A stretch of 64,000 bases of DNA from CAXXXW01 sp963665555 (GCA_963665555.2 OY762308.1:2542001-2606000); one strand, 5' to 3'; positions 40,047-51,934 are shown, numbered from the stretch's first letter. Notes: generated by a model from the sequence alone, not told the origin. Program-made: numbers and translations.

Positions 40047-40325
40047 CTAGTGGTAATCGACGATCTCGATATCCATCGCGCCTTCTCCCGTCCAGCGAAA
40101 GCACACGCGCCACCGGGCGTTGACGCGGATGCTGTGCTGGCCCTTCCGGTCCCCGCCCAAGGCTTCCAGGCGATGCGAGGGCGGCAGCCGGAGGTCGGAG
40201 AGCGCGACCGCCGTCGCGACACGCTGAAGCCTCATGCGCGCCCGGCGCTGGATGTCCTGCGGCAGGCGGCGCGCGGGCAGTCCGCGAAACAGGCGCTCCG
40301 TCTCCCTGTCCTTGAAACGCTCCAT
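40047..40325 (-). CDS. higB: HigB-family RNase toxin (pair 2)
   Basis: A RelE-superfamily toxin. The ATG at 40325 gives MERFKDRETERLFRGLPARR and a 92-residue protein, the same length as the toxin of pair 1; an in-frame ATG at 40334 would add three residues. It keeps the C-terminal pattern NARWRVCFRWTGEGAMDIEI ending in VDYH. No ribosome site is visible before either ATG, so a leaderless or near-leaderless message is possible here as well. Confidence 0.88.
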   Translation of the reverse strand: MERFKDRETERLFRGLPARRLPQDIQRRARMRLQRVATAVALSDLRLPPSHRLEALGGDRKGQHSIRVNARWRVCFRWTGEGAMDIEIVDYH

Positions 40326-40387
40326 CGCGGGCATATTGACGCTTCGAGGTAATGACGTGAAGGGACAATAGGCGGACCGGCCCCCCC

Positions 40388-41368
40388 TCAAATCCCGAAC
40401 AGGCGCCGCGCGTTGCCGGTGAGCATCGCCTCGACCTCCGCCGGCGCGTAGCCGGCCGATTCGACGACCTTCCTCGGGTCCGGGTCGCCGATGGGGAAGG
40501 GGTAGTCGGAGCCGAGCATCACCCGGTCCACGCCGGCGGCCGCCGTCAGGAAGCGCAGGACTTCCGGCCGGAAGACCAGGCTGTCGAACCGCAGGCGCGC
40601 GAACTGCTCCACCGGATCGGCGACGAGCGCCGGGAAGGCGTCGCGGTTGCGCGCCAGCCGGCCCAGCATGTAGGGCAGCGCGCCGCCGCCGGTGGACGCC
40701 ACGACCTCCAGCCCCTCGAACCGCGTGAGGTGCCCCTTGAACAGCATCCGGGCGATCGAGGTCGAAACGTCGGACACGCGCCCGACGGCGTTCATCATCT
40801 GCATGTCGGCGAGGCGCGAATCCGCCGACCCGTACATCGGGTGGACCACGACGGGCGCGCCGAGCGCCGCCGCCGCCGCCCAGAACGGGTCGAGGTCCGG
40901 GTCGTCGAGATCGCCCTCCGCGCCGCGGTTGCGCGTGCCGATCATCGCGCCCGGCATTCCGGCCCCGACCGCCTCGCGCAGCACTTGCGCCGCCAGCCGG
41001 CCGGATTGCAGCGGCACGGTGGCGAGCGGCAGCGCGCCGTCGCGGTCGCGGCATTCGGCCAGCATCCCCTCGTTCAGGAACCGCGCCCAGTCCGCCCCCT
41101 CCTCGGCCGGGAGTTCGTAGCCGAAGGCGTCGAGCCAGCCGCCGGGGAGTTGCAGGTCGATCCCGGCCCCGGCCATGAAGCCCAGGCGCGGCTCGAATTC
41201 GCGCAGCTTCGCCATGACCGGACGGGTCGGCGCGCCGCCGGCGAAGGCGAGCCGCGGCCCGGCGCCCTCGTCCGCCAGCAGTTCGACGGAGGGGAACGCG
41301 CCCGGCCGCGCCGCCAGCGCGTCGAGCGTCCCCTGGGGCAGGATATGGGCGTGCGTGTCGATAATCAC
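40388..41368 (-). CDS. Amidohydrolase-2 family protein
   Basis: A 326-residue TIM-barrel metal-dependent hydrolase or decarboxylase (PF04909, the ACMSD-like group). It begins IIDTHAHILPQGTL with the HxH metal site; later it has VVHPMYGSADSR, and GSDYPFPIGDPDPRKVVES with the catalytic Asp. It ends GNARRLFGI, typical of the family. The GTG start at 41368 overlaps the stop of the large molybdenum-hydroxylase subunit gene, so it probably acts on the hydroxylated product. Decarboxylation and ring hydrolysis are both possible. Confidence 0.88.
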   Translation of the reverse strand: MIIDTHAHILPQGTLDALAARPGAFPSVELLADEGAGPRLAFAGGAPTRPVMAKLREFEPRLGFMAGAGIDLQLPGGWLDAFGYELPAEEGADWARFLNEGMLAECRDRDGALPLATVPLQSGRLAAQVLREAVGAGMPGAMIGTRNRGAEGDLDDPDLDPFWAAAAALGAPVVVHPMYGSADSRLADMQMMNAVGRVSDVSTSIARMLFKGHLTRFEGLEVVASTGGGALPYMLGRLARNRDAFPALVADPVEQFARLRFDSLVFRPEVLRFLTAAAGVDRVMLGSDYPFPIGDPDPRKVVESAGYAPAEVEAMLTGNARRLFGI

Positions 41369-43764
41369 GGCGCCTCTCCCGCCGCCGCCAGCAGGTCGGA
41401 CAGCTTGCCGGCGCGCAGCGGCAGTTCGAGGCACTCGATCCCGAACGGGGCCAGCGCGTCGTTCACGGCGCTCGCCACCGCCGCCGGCGCGCCGAGATAG
41501 CCGCCCTCCCCCACGCCCTTCTGCCCGTGCGAGGTCAGCGGCGAGGGCGTGCAATGCTCGACCAGCCGGATTTCGGGAACCTCGTGGGCCGACGGCATCG
41601 AATAGTCGGCCAGCGTGCCGGAGAGCAACTGCCCGTGGCCGTCGTAGGCGAACTCCTCGTACAGCGCCGCGCCGATCCCGTGCGCCGCGCCGCCGATCAC
41701 CATGCCGCGCACGATGTCCTCGTCGAACACCGTGCCGCAGTCGTGGGCGATGGCGTAGTCCTCGAGGCCCACCTTGCCGGTCAGCCGGTCGATCTCGGCA
41801 TAGACGATCTGCGCGCTGAAGGAGAAGCAGGGATACATCCGCGTGCGCCCGTCCGGGCCGGGCAGCCGGCCGCCGCCCGGCACCTGCCAGACATGGAAGG
41901 CCTGCAGGCCCGGCTCCTCGATGTCCGGCGGCATGTTGTGGAACTCGCGGTGCGCGATCCAGGCGACGCGCGCGAGCGAAAGGCGGCGGGACGGGTCGTC
42001 CGCGCGGGCGACCGCGCCGTCGGCGTAAACCGCCGCTTCCGGCGCGACGCCGAGGTTGTGCGCGCCGATCCGCAGGAGCCGCTCGCGGATTTTCACGGCC
42101 GCGCCCGCCGCCGCGCCGCCCAGCATGATCGCCATCCGGCTCGCCACCGGCGTGTTGCCCGGCAGCGCCGAGAGCGTGTCGGCGCGGATCACGCGAACCT
42201 CCGCCGGATCGACGCCGAGCTCCTCGCCGACGATCCGCGCGACCAGCGTCTCGTGCCCCTGGCCGGAACTCGACGTGGCGATCGTCGCGGTCGTTCGGCC
42301 GGTGCGGTCGATCTTGACGATGCAGGATTCCGGCCAGGTGGTGGCCTTGTTCTTCGGGTTCATCAGGGTTTCGAAGGCGGAGTTGCCGCCGCTCGGCTCC
42401 AGGCAGGTCGAAATCCCGATCCCGGCGATCCGCCCCTCGCGCCGCGCCGCGTCGCGCCGGGCGAGCAGTTCGTCGAACCGGGCGAGGCCGCGCGCCTTGG
42501 CCAGCACGGCGTGGTAGTCGCCGCTGTCGTACTCCGAACCGCTGGGCGTGGCGTAGGGGAACTCGTCCGCGCGCACGAAGTTGCGCCGCCGGACCTCCAG
42601 CCGCGACAGGCCGAGCCGGCGCGCCACCTTGTCGATGGCGGTCTCGATGGCGAGGTTGGTCGGCGCCATGCCGAAGCCGCGCACCGCCGTCTGCCCGGTC
42701 TTGTTGGTCGAGACGCAGACCGCCTCGTACTCCACGCTGGCGATCCGGTAGGCGCCGACGATGGCGCAGACCGGCTTGCCGAGTTGCAGCGGCGCCCGGC
42801 CGGCCTGCGCGCCGGCGTCCTCCAGCGCGCGCAGCCGCATCGCGCGCACGACGCCGGAATCGTCGAAGGCGACGGAGACGTCGAAGCGGCGGTCCGGGCC
42901 GTGCATGTCGCCGCCGGCCATGTTCTCCAGCCGGTCCTCGACCAGCCGGACCGGGCGGCCGAGCCGGCGCGCGAGCCAGCCCGTCAGCAGCGTGTGCTTG
43001 ATCCCGCGCTTGACGCCGTAGGAGCCGCCCACGTCCACGTCGTAATGCGCCCGCACCCGGTTGAGCGGCAGGCGCAGGCCCTCGGCGACCTGCTCGGCGT
43101 AGGACGGCATCTGGATCGAGGCCCAGATGTCCAGCAGCTCCGCCCCCTCGTCCCAGCGCGCGACGACGCCGAAGGTCTCGATCGGCACGGTGGCGCTGCG
43201 CCCCCAGCGGACCCGGAAGGAAAGCTCGTGCGGCTGCGAGGCGAAATCCTCTTCCACCGGCCCCCAGGCGAAGGTGCGGCGGTAGAGGACATTGCTCCCG
43301 TGGTCCGGGTGCACCGGCGGCGAGGCGGGGTCGAGCGCCTCCAGCGCGTCCGCGACGAAGGGCAGCGGCTCGTAGTCCACCTCGACCAGTTCGGCCGCGT
43401 CCTCGGCCAGCGCCCGGCTTTCCGCGACCACGGCCGCGACCCATTCGCCAGCGTAGCGCGCCCGCCCGACGGCCAGCGGATAGCAGCGGACCCCCGGCGT
43501 ATCGAGGCCGTTGGCCAGCGGCTCGGTCTCCGCCGCCATCTCCGCGCCGGTCAGCACCGCGACCGCGCCCTCCGACGCCAGCGCGGCTTCGGTCCGGACG
43601 GAGCGGATGCGCGCCGACGGCCACGGGCTGGACACCATGGCGACATGCAGCGCGCCCGGAACCTCGACATCGGCGACGAAACGCCCGGTCCCGGCGACGA
43701 AGCGGCGGCTTTCCCGCGTCGGGCGGCGCGCGCGCGCCGGGCGGCTATCGGTCTCCACGGCCAT
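41365..43764 (-). CDS. Molybdenum hydroxylase large subunit (xanthine dehydrogenase/CoxL family)
   Basis: A 799-residue molybdopterin-cytosine-dinucleotide-type subunit. Landmarks are GRFVADVEVPGALHVAMVSS, DVDVGGSYGVKRG, the loop TAVRGFGMAPTNLAIE, SSSGQGHETLVARIVGEELG and the active-site glutamate in GQKGVGEGGYLG. The active-site loop is neither the AYxCSFR of CO dehydrogenase nor the AYRGAGR of form II proteins, so CO oxidation is rejected. The substrate is probably a heterocycle or aldehyde. The ATG at 43764 has GGAGGG upstream and overlaps the small subunit gene by 20 bases. Confidence 0.92.
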   Translation of the reverse strand: MAVETDSRPARARRPTRESRRFVAGTGRFVADVEVPGALHVAMVSSPWPSARIRSVRTEAALASEGAVAVLTGAEMAAETEPLANGLDTPGVRCYPLAVGRARYAGEWVAAVVAESRALAEDAAELVEVDYEPLPFVADALEALDPASPPVHPDHGSNVLYRRTFAWGPVEEDFASQPHELSFRVRWGRSATVPIETFGVVARWDEGAELLDIWASIQMPSYAEQVAEGLRLPLNRVRAHYDVDVGGSYGVKRGIKHTLLTGWLARRLGRPVRLVEDRLENMAGGDMHGPDRRFDVSVAFDDSGVVRAMRLRALEDAGAQAGRAPLQLGKPVCAIVGAYRIASVEYEAVCVSTNKTGQTAVRGFGMAPTNLAIETAIDKVARRLGLSRLEVRRRNFVRADEFPYATPSGSEYDSGDYHAVLAKARGLARFDELLARRDAARREGRIAGIGISTCLEPSGGNSAFETLMNPKNKATTWPESCIVKIDRTGRTTATIATSSSGQGHETLVARIVGEELGVDPAEVRVIRADTLSALPGNTPVASRMAIMLGGAAAGAAVKIRERLLRIGAHNLGVAPEAAVYADGAVARADDPSRRLSLARVAWIAHREFHNMPPDIEEPGLQAFHVWQVPGGGRLPGPDGRTRMYPCFSFSAQIVYAEIDRLTGKVGLEDYAIAHDCGTVFDEDIVRGMVIGGAAHGIGAALYEEFAYDGHGQLLSGTLADYSMPSAHEVPEIRLVEHCTPSPLTSHGQKGVGEGGYLGAPAAVASAVNDALAPFGIECLELPLRAGKLSDLLAAAGEAP

Positions 43765-44266
43765 CGGACCCTCCCTCCGGGCGCTGGCGCAGCCGGGCGG
43801 CGGCCAGCCGCACCGCCTCGACGATCTGCACATAGCCGGTGCAGCGGCAGAGGTTGCCGGCGATCGCCTCGCGGATTTCGGCGTCGTCCGGGTCGGCGAC
43901 GCGCGACAGCAGCCCGCGCGCGGCGACCAGCATCCCGGAGGTGCAGTAGCCGCATTGCAGCGCGTGGCATTCCCGGAACGCCTCCTGCAGCACGCCGAGC
44001 GAGCCGTCCTCCTCGCGCAGCCCCTCGACGGTGGTCACCGCGCGGCCGTCCGCCTGTACCGCGAAGACCAGGCAGGACCGCACGGGGTCGCCGTCGAGCA
44101 GCACGGAGCAGGCGCCGCAGACGCCGTGCTCGCAGCCGACATGCGCGCCGGTCAGGCGGAGCCGGTCGCGCAGGAAGTCCACCAGCGTGACCCTCGGCTC
44201 GACCGAGGCGGCGACCGGGCGGCCGTTGACCGTCAGTTCGACGGCGAGCTCGCGGGCCGCGCTCAC
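43745..44266 (-). CDS. Molybdenum hydroxylase 2Fe-2S small subunit
   Basis: A 173-residue electron-transfer subunit with two 2Fe-2S clusters: HVGCEHGVCGACSVLLDG with a later Cys in RSCLVF, then QCGYCTSGM and NLCRCTGYVQIVEAV. The GTG start at 44266 follows GGGAGGG and overlaps the FAD subunit stop (GTGA). The order FAD subunit - FeS subunit - large subunit is the coxMSL-like arrangement. Confidence 0.94.
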   Translation of the reverse strand: MSAARELAVELTVNGRPVAASVEPRVTLVDFLRDRLRLTGAHVGCEHGVCGACSVLLDGDPVRSCLVFAVQADGRAVTTVEGLREEDGSLGVLQEAFRECHALQCGYCTSGMLVAARGLLSRVADPDDAEIREAIAGNLCRCTGYVQIVEAVRLAAARLRQRPEGGSDGRGDR

Positions 44267-45177
44267 GCCGCCGCCCTCCCGCCGGCGGCGAGCGCGCGGT
44301 CGCGGGCGGCGCGGATCGCGCGCGCCAGCAGCCCCGGCGCCACCCGGCGGCGATAGGCGGCCGTGGCCTGGATGTCGCTCTCCGGGTCGAGCAGCGGGCC
44401 GATCGCCCGGGCCGCCGCCTCGACCGCGCCGTCGTCGAGCCTGGAGCCGTCCAGCGCCGCCTCGACCGGCGCGGCCCGGACCGGGACGGGCGAGGCGCCG
44501 CTCGCCGCGAGGCGCAGGTGGCGGCACCGCCCCTCGCCGTCCAGCCCGACCTCGGCCGCCGCGGCGACCAGCGCGTAGTCGCCGGCGCGCGGCGCGACCT
44601 CCTCCACCGCCGCGCCGACCGCGAGGCCGGCCGGCGGGGCGGGAAAGCGGATTTCCGTCAGCAATTCGTCCTCCCCGGCGGCCGTCTCCATGGGCGCGAG
44701 CGCGAAACCGGCGGCCGCGAGCGTCCGGCGCCCCCGGACCGAGGCCAGTTCGACCTCCGCGCCGAGCGCGACCGCCGCCAGCACGATCTCCGCCGTCGGG
44801 TCGGCGTGGGCGACGCTGCCGCCGACGGTGCCGCGGTTGCGGGTCTGGATGTGCCCGACCCAGGGCAGCGCCGCCGCCAGCAGCGGCGCGCCGGCCGCGA
44901 CCGCCGCGCTCCGCTCGGCGTCGACCTGCCGGGTCGCGGCGCGGATCGCGACGGTCCCGCCGCCCTCCGGCCCGCCGCCGCGCCGCTCGATCCCCGCGAG
45001 CGCCGCGATGCGGGCGATGTCCACCAGCAGCGCCGGGCGCGCGAGCCGCATCGCCATCATCGGCGCCAGCGACTGCCCGCCGGCGATCGGGCGCGCCTCC
45101 CCGCCCGCCCCGGCCAGCAGGTCGAGCGCCTCCTCCAGCGATTCCGGTCGCCTGTACGCGAAACGCGCGGCCTTCAT
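44263..45177 (-). CDS. Molybdenum hydroxylase FAD-binding medium subunit
   Basis: A 304-residue flavoprotein subunit. It starts FAYRRPESLEEALDLLAG, has the FAD pyrophosphate motif IAGGQSLAPMMAMRL and the second motif QTRNRGTVGGSVAHADPTAE, then the CO_deh_flav_C domain. It is the first gene of a four-gene operon and is preceded by a predicted promoter at 45209-45237. No XdhC/CoxI maturation gene is in this cluster; the xdhC at 15461 might serve, or one may lie elsewhere. Confidence 0.94.
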   Translation of the reverse strand: MKAARFAYRRPESLEEALDLLAGAGGEARPIAGGQSLAPMMAMRLARPALLVDIARIAALAGIERRGGGPEGGGTVAIRAATRQVDAERSAAVAAGAPLLAAALPWVGHIQTRNRGTVGGSVAHADPTAEIVLAAVALGAEVELASVRGRRTLAAAGFALAPMETAAGEDELLTEIRFPAPPAGLAVGAAVEEVAPRAGDYALVAAAAEVGLDGEGRCRHLRLAASGASPVPVRAAPVEAALDGSRLDDGAVEAAARAIGPLLDPESDIQATAAYRRRVAPGLLARAIRAARDRALAAGGRAAA

Positions 45178-45208
45178 CGCGCCCCCTCCCGGCCGGTTCC
45201 GGCGCCGA

Positions 45209-45237
45209 CAATAGCCCGCATCGCCGGCCCGGTTCAA
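45209..45237 (-). promoter_or_regulatory. Predicted promoter of the molybdenum hydroxylase operon
   Basis: Minus strand: TTGAAC (45232-45237), 17 bases, CTATTG (45209-45214), about 30 bases before the ATG at 45177. Confidence 0.45.
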
Positions 45238-45243
45238 ATTCCC

Positions 45244-45272
45244 TTGACCCGCGCGCCCCGAAGCCCCATGTT
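45244..45272 (+). promoter_or_regulatory. Possible promoter of the cold-shock gene
   Basis: TTGACC (45244-45249), 17 bases, CATGTT (45267-45272). If correct the message has a leader of about 140 bases, in keeping with the long structured leaders of cold-shock genes. The -10 is weak. Confidence 0.3.
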
Positions 45273-45421
45273 CCGGGCGTTGCGTCCGTGTCTTGCGAAT
45301 ATCGAGTGGCCCCGCCCGCCGGGCCGGCCCGCCGCGTTCCCCGACAACGAAAACGCTCACCAACCGGGAACCGCCGGACCGGCGGCGCCCGCACGCGACC
45401 CCCTCGCAGGAGAGACCGAAC

Positions 45422-45628
45422 ATGGCCACCGGAACCGTCAAGTGGTTCAACGCCGTCAAGGGTTACGGCTTCATCCAGCCCGACCAGGGCGGCCCCGACG
45501 CCTTCGTGCACATCACCGCCCTCGAACGCGCGGGCATCGACCGGCTGGACGAGGGCGCGAAAGTGTCCTTCGAACTCGAAACCGGCCGCAACGGCAAGAA
45601 GGCGGCGGCGGACCTGAAGCTGCTCTGA
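45422..45628 (+). CDS. Cold-shock protein (CspA family)
   Basis: A 68-residue single OB-fold RNA/DNA-binding protein. GTVKWFNAVKGYGFIQPD contains the RNP1 motif and DAFVHITALERAG the RNP2 motif, with the surface aromatic residues intact. GGAGAG precedes the ATG. It acts as an RNA chaperone; whether it is cold-inducible cannot be told, though the long leader is suggestive. A strong hairpin separates it from the convergent acyl-CoA dehydrogenase gene. Confidence 0.95.
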   Translation: MATGTVKWFNAVKGYGFIQPDQGGPDAFVHITALERAGIDRLDEGAKVSFELETGRNGKKAAADLKLL

Positions 45629-45638
45629 ACCCGAACGC

Positions 45639-45687
45639 CGGGGAAGCCGGCGGTCCGGGATGTCCGGGCCGCCGGCCTCCTTCCCCG
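45639..45687. terminator. Bidirectional terminator-like hairpin between convergent genes
   Basis: A 13-base stem with one G-T wobble (45646-45658 with 45664-45676) and a 5-base loop, flanked by GGGGAA and TTCCCC that could extend it. It sits exactly between the stops of the cold-shock gene and the acyl-CoA dehydrogenase gene. Confidence 0.6.
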
Positions 45688-45702
45688 ATCCGCGTCCCGC
45701 TC

Positions 45703-46866
45703 CTAGCGGAGCGAGCCGCCGAGGATGTCGCGGGCGATGACGTGCTTCTGCACCTCGCTCGGCCCCTCGCCGATCCGGCGGATGCGCATCTCCCGGAACC
45801 AGCGCTCCAGCGGCAGGTCCTTGGCGACGCCGAGGCCGCCGTGGATCTGCATCGCCCGGTCCACCACCCGGAAGCCGTTCTCGGCGCAAACCAGCTTGGC
45901 GATCGCCGATTCGGTGCGGAACGGCTCGCCCCGGTCCGCCCGCGAAGCCGCGTCGAGGACCAGCAGGCGGGCGGCGCGGATGTCGATCTCGTTCTCGACC
46001 AGCATCCACTGGATGCCCTGCCGGCTGGCCAGCGGGGCGCCGAAGGTTTCGCGCAACTTGGCGTACTCCACCGCCATCCGGTGGGCGGCGACGGCGACGC
46101 CGAGGCATTCGGCGGCGTAGGGCACGCGCTGGCGGGCGAGCCGGTCGTTGGCGATGGCGAAACCGCCGCCCTCGCGCCCCAGGATGTTTTCGTGCGGGAC
46201 GCGCAGGTCGTGCATGTGGATTTCGGTGGCGTATTTCGCCGAGCGCAGCGTGTGCACGACGCGCGCGACATCGAAGCCGGGCCAGTGCGTCTCGACGATG
46301 AAGGCGGTCACGCCGGCGCGTCCCGGCCCGCCGGTGCGCGCGAAGACCAGCCCGTAATCCGCCCGGTCGGCCCCGCTGATCCACAGCTTGGTCCCGTTCA
46401 GCACCCAGTCGTCGCCGTCGCGGACGGCGCGGGTGCGGATGGCGCGGGCCGGGTCGCTGCCGCCCGAGGGTTCGGACAGGCCGAAGAAGGCGCGCTTCTC
46501 GCCGCGCAGCATGGGGTAGAGGTATTTCTCCTTCTGCGCCTCGGTCGCCTCGAACAGCTGCGCCTGGCGCGCGCCGCCGAAGGCGTTGTAGCAGGGGGCG
46601 TAGAGGCCGGCGCGGTGCTGCGCGCACTCGATGGCGACCAGCACGCGGGTCGCCATGTCGATGTCCGGCCCGCCGTATTCCGGCGGCGTGTCGAGGCCGT
46701 AGAGGCCCATCGCCTTCGTCCTGGCGACCAGCCCGGCCAGGACCTCCGGCTCCACCTCGTCCGCGTCGGGGTCGAGCTTCTCCTCCAGGGGGAGGATTTC
46801 CTCGCGCACGAATCGGCGCACCGTATCGACGATGAGCGTCTGCTCCTCGCTGGGCGCGAAATCCAT
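45703..46866 (-). CDS. Acyl-CoA dehydrogenase
   Basis: A 387-residue flavoenzyme making the alpha,beta-double bond in acyl-CoA. It has the N-terminal helix domain (APSEEQTLIVDTVRRFVREE), the middle-domain FAD segment FFGLSEPSGGSDPARAIRT, and the C-terminal IAKLVCAENGFRVVDRAMQIHGGLG and RIGEGPSEVQKHVIAR. Electrons would pass through ETF to the ETF-QO encoded at 26375-28018. The gene begins 33 bases after the atpC stop on the same strand with no hairpin between them, so read-through from the ATP synthase operon is possible. The substrate chain is unknown. Confidence 0.93.
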   Translation of the reverse strand: MDFAPSEEQTLIVDTVRRFVREEILPLEEKLDPDADEVEPEVLAGLVARTKAMGLYGLDTPPEYGGPDIDMATRVLVAIECAQHRAGLYAPCYNAFGGARQAQLFEATEAQKEKYLYPMLRGEKRAFFGLSEPSGGSDPARAIRTRAVRDGDDWVLNGTKLWISGADRADYGLVFARTGGPGRAGVTAFIVETHWPGFDVARVVHTLRSAKYATEIHMHDLRVPHENILGREGGGFAIANDRLARQRVPYAAECLGVAVAAHRMAVEYAKLRETFGAPLASRQGIQWMLVENEIDIRAARLLVLDAASRADRGEPFRTESAIAKLVCAENGFRVVDRAMQIHGGLGVAKDLPLERWFREMRIRRIGEGPSEVQKHVIARDILGGSLR

Positions 46867-46899
46867 GCGTTCCTCCCCGGTTCCGCGTCCGGGGCGCCG

Positions 46900-47316
46900 C
46901 TACCCCGCGCCGGCCGCCCGCATGGCGGCGAGGACGGCCTCGCGCCCGGCGATCCGCCGCGCCAGGCGTTCGGCCTCCGCGCCCTCGGCGTCCTTGGCCT
47001 CGTCGCGCAGGTCGGCGATCTCCGCCTCGACCGCCGCCGGGTCGAGTTCGGCGACCGGCGCGGCCTCCTCGGCCAGCACGGTCACGCGCTCGCCCGTCAC
47101 CTCGGCGAAGCCGCCGGAGACGAAGACGCGCTCCGTCACCGCGCCGTCCTCGTAAACCTCGATCGCGCCGGGGACCAGCGTGGAGATCAGCGGCGCGTGG
47201 CGCGGCAGCACGCCGAACAGGCCGTCGGCCCCCGGCACGACCGCCATGCCCACCTGGCGCGACATCAGGAGCCGCTCCGGCGAGACCAGTTCGAACAGCG
47301 TGGTTTCCTCGGCCAT
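46900..47316 (-). CDS. atpC: ATP synthase F1 epsilon subunit
   Basis: A 138-residue epsilon subunit of the F1 rotor. The beta-sandwich domain shows FELVSPERLLMSRQVGMAVVPG and GLFGVLPRHAPLISTLVPGA. The C-terminal helical hairpin from about residue 90 is present. It is the last F1 gene, 49 bases after atpD. Confidence 0.96.
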   Translation of the reverse strand: MAEETTLFELVSPERLLMSRQVGMAVVPGADGLFGVLPRHAPLISTLVPGAIEVYEDGAVTERVFVSGGFAEVTGERVTVLAEEAAPVAELDPAAVEAEIADLRDEAKDAEGAEAERLARRIAGREAVLAAMRAAGAG

Positions 47317-47365
47317 CGTTCCGTCTCCGGGAGGCTGGGCGGCGGCGCGCCGGACCGGGCGCGGG

Positions 47366-48793
<1,428 letters not shown>

Positions 48794-48873
48794 CGCTCCA
48801 CTCCCGTCCGGCCCCGTCGGCCGGTCCTCGCGGTTGCCGGGCGCGCGCCCGTCCGTTGCGTCCGCCGCCGCGC

Positions 48874-49746
48874 CTACAGCGCCTCGGCCCCGGAGATGAT
48901 CTCGATCAGCTCCTTGGTGATGAAGGCCTGGCGCGTGCGGTTGTAGGTCAGCGTCAGCTTGTCGATCATGTCGCCGGCGTTGCGGGTGGCGCTGTCCATC
49001 GCCGTCATGCGCGCGCCGTGCTCGCTCGCCGTGTTCTCCAGCAGGGCCGAGAACACCTGCGTGGCGACATTGCGCGGCAGCAGTTCGGCGAGGATGCCCT
49101 CCTCGTCCGGCTCGTATTCGTGGCGCGCGGCGCCCGCCGGCGCCCCGTCCCCCTCCGGCACGCTCGCCGGGATGATCCGGCGTTCGGTGACGACCTGCGT
49201 CATCGCCGACTGGAAGCGGTTGTAGACCAGCGTGCAGGCGTCGAACTCGCCCGCCTCGAACATGGCGATCAGGCGGGCGGCGATCCCGTCGGCGCTGGCG
49301 AAGGACACGCCGCGGCGCGTCGCGCCCTCGATCGAATCGACGATCCGGGCCGCGTGGTCGCGGCGCAGCTGGTCGCGGCCCTTGCGGCCGACGCAGAGGA
49401 GCTTGACCGTCTTGCCCTCGCGCTCCAGCGCGGCGATGCGGTTGCGCGCGGCCCGGACGATCGAGGTGTTGAAGCCGCCGCACAGCCCCCGGTCCGCCGT
49501 CATGACGACCAGCAGGTGCGCGTTCTCCGCCCCGGTCCCGGCCAGCAGCCTCGGCCCGCCCGCGGCCGCGCCGCCGGCGAGCGAGGCGATCATCCGCTCC
49601 ATCCGCTCCGAATAGGGGCGCGCCGCCTCGGCCTGCTCCTGCGCGCGGCGAAGCTTCGCCGCCGCCACCATCTTCATGGCCGACGTGATCTTCTGCGTCG
49701 ACTTGACGCTGTTGATGCGGATTTTGAGGTCCTTGAGGCTCGGCAT
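48874..49746 (-). CDS. atpG: ATP synthase F1 gamma subunit
   Basis: A 290-residue central-stalk subunit. The N-terminal coil is PSLKDLKIRINSVKSTQKIT followed by AMKMVAAAKLRRAQ. The conserved TADRGLCGGFNTSIVR motif is present, and the C-terminal coil contains MDSATRNAGDMIDKLTLTYN and RQAFITKELIEIISGAEAL. It lies between atpA and atpD. Confidence 0.98.
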   Translation of the reverse strand: MPSLKDLKIRINSVKSTQKITSAMKMVAAAKLRRAQEQAEAARPYSERMERMIASLAGGAAAGGPRLLAGTGAENAHLLVVMTADRGLCGGFNTSIVRAARNRIAALEREGKTVKLLCVGRKGRDQLRRDHAARIVDSIEGATRRGVSFASADGIAARLIAMFEAGEFDACTLVYNRFQSAMTQVVTERRIIPASVPEGDGAPAGAARHEYEPDEEGILAELLPRNVATQVFSALLENTASEHGARMTAMDSATRNAGDMIDKLTLTYNRTRQAFITKELIEIISGAEAL

Positions 49747-49784
49747 GTCCTCTCCCGGCCGGCCGCGGCGTTACGATCCGGGGT

Positions 49785-51319
<1,535 letters not shown>

Positions 51320-51320
<1 letters not shown>

Positions 51321-51871
51321 CAGCCCGTACCCTTCATGGCGAATTGCAGACGTTGCAGCTTGGAGCGGATCGAACTGTCGACCATGCGCGAGCCGACGCG
51401 CACCACCAGGCCGCCGATCAGCGACGGGTCCACCGAAAGCGCGACCCGGACCTTACCCCCGACCGCCTCGCGCAGCGCCTCGGCCACGGCCTCGGCCTGC
51501 TCCGGCGAGAGTTCGACGGCGGACGCGACCTCGGCCGTCTCCTCGCCGCGGCGGCGCGCCAGTTCGGCGAGGAACGCGCCGGCCATCGCCGGGAGCGCGA
51601 ACAGCCGCCCGTTCGCCGCGACGACGCCGACGAACTTGCGGGTCAGCGCGTGGGCGCCGCCGGCCTCCAGCACCGCGTCCATGCCCCGGGCCTGCGCCTC
51701 GCGCCCCAGCGCCGGCGAGCGGGCGAGCCGGTCGAGGTCCGCGTTGCCGGCGACCAGGCGGCGCAGCCCGTCGAAATCGGCCGCGACCGCGTCGAGCGCC
51801 CGCTCCTCCTCGGCGAGTTCGTAGAGCGCCGAGGCGTAGCGCGCCGCGAGGCCTTGCGATTCGAGAGCCAC
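51320..51871 (-). CDS. atpH: ATP synthase F1 delta subunit
   Basis: A 183-residue peripheral-stalk subunit linking F1 to the b subunits of F0. It begins GLAARYASALYELAEEE and ends with VDPSLIGGLVVRVGSRMVDS followed by SIRSKLQRLQFAMK, both family signatures. It is the first gene of atpHAGDC. As in other alphaproteobacteria the F0 genes are not linked. Confidence 0.96.
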
Positions 51872-51934
51872 CGGGAACCGTCCCCCGCCCCGTGTCCGGA
51901 GAGGCGCCGGACCCTCCCGCCCGGACGCGCGCGG

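Noticed and set aside
38199..40373. Integrated phage or transposon carrying the toxin-antitoxin cluster
   Set aside because: No integrase, transposase, terminal inverted repeats or target-site duplication could be found around the cluster.
41365..45177. Carbon monoxide dehydrogenase (CoxMSL)
   Set aside because: The subunit order fits, but the large subunit lacks the AYxCSFR active-site loop and no CoxDEF-type maturation genes are present.
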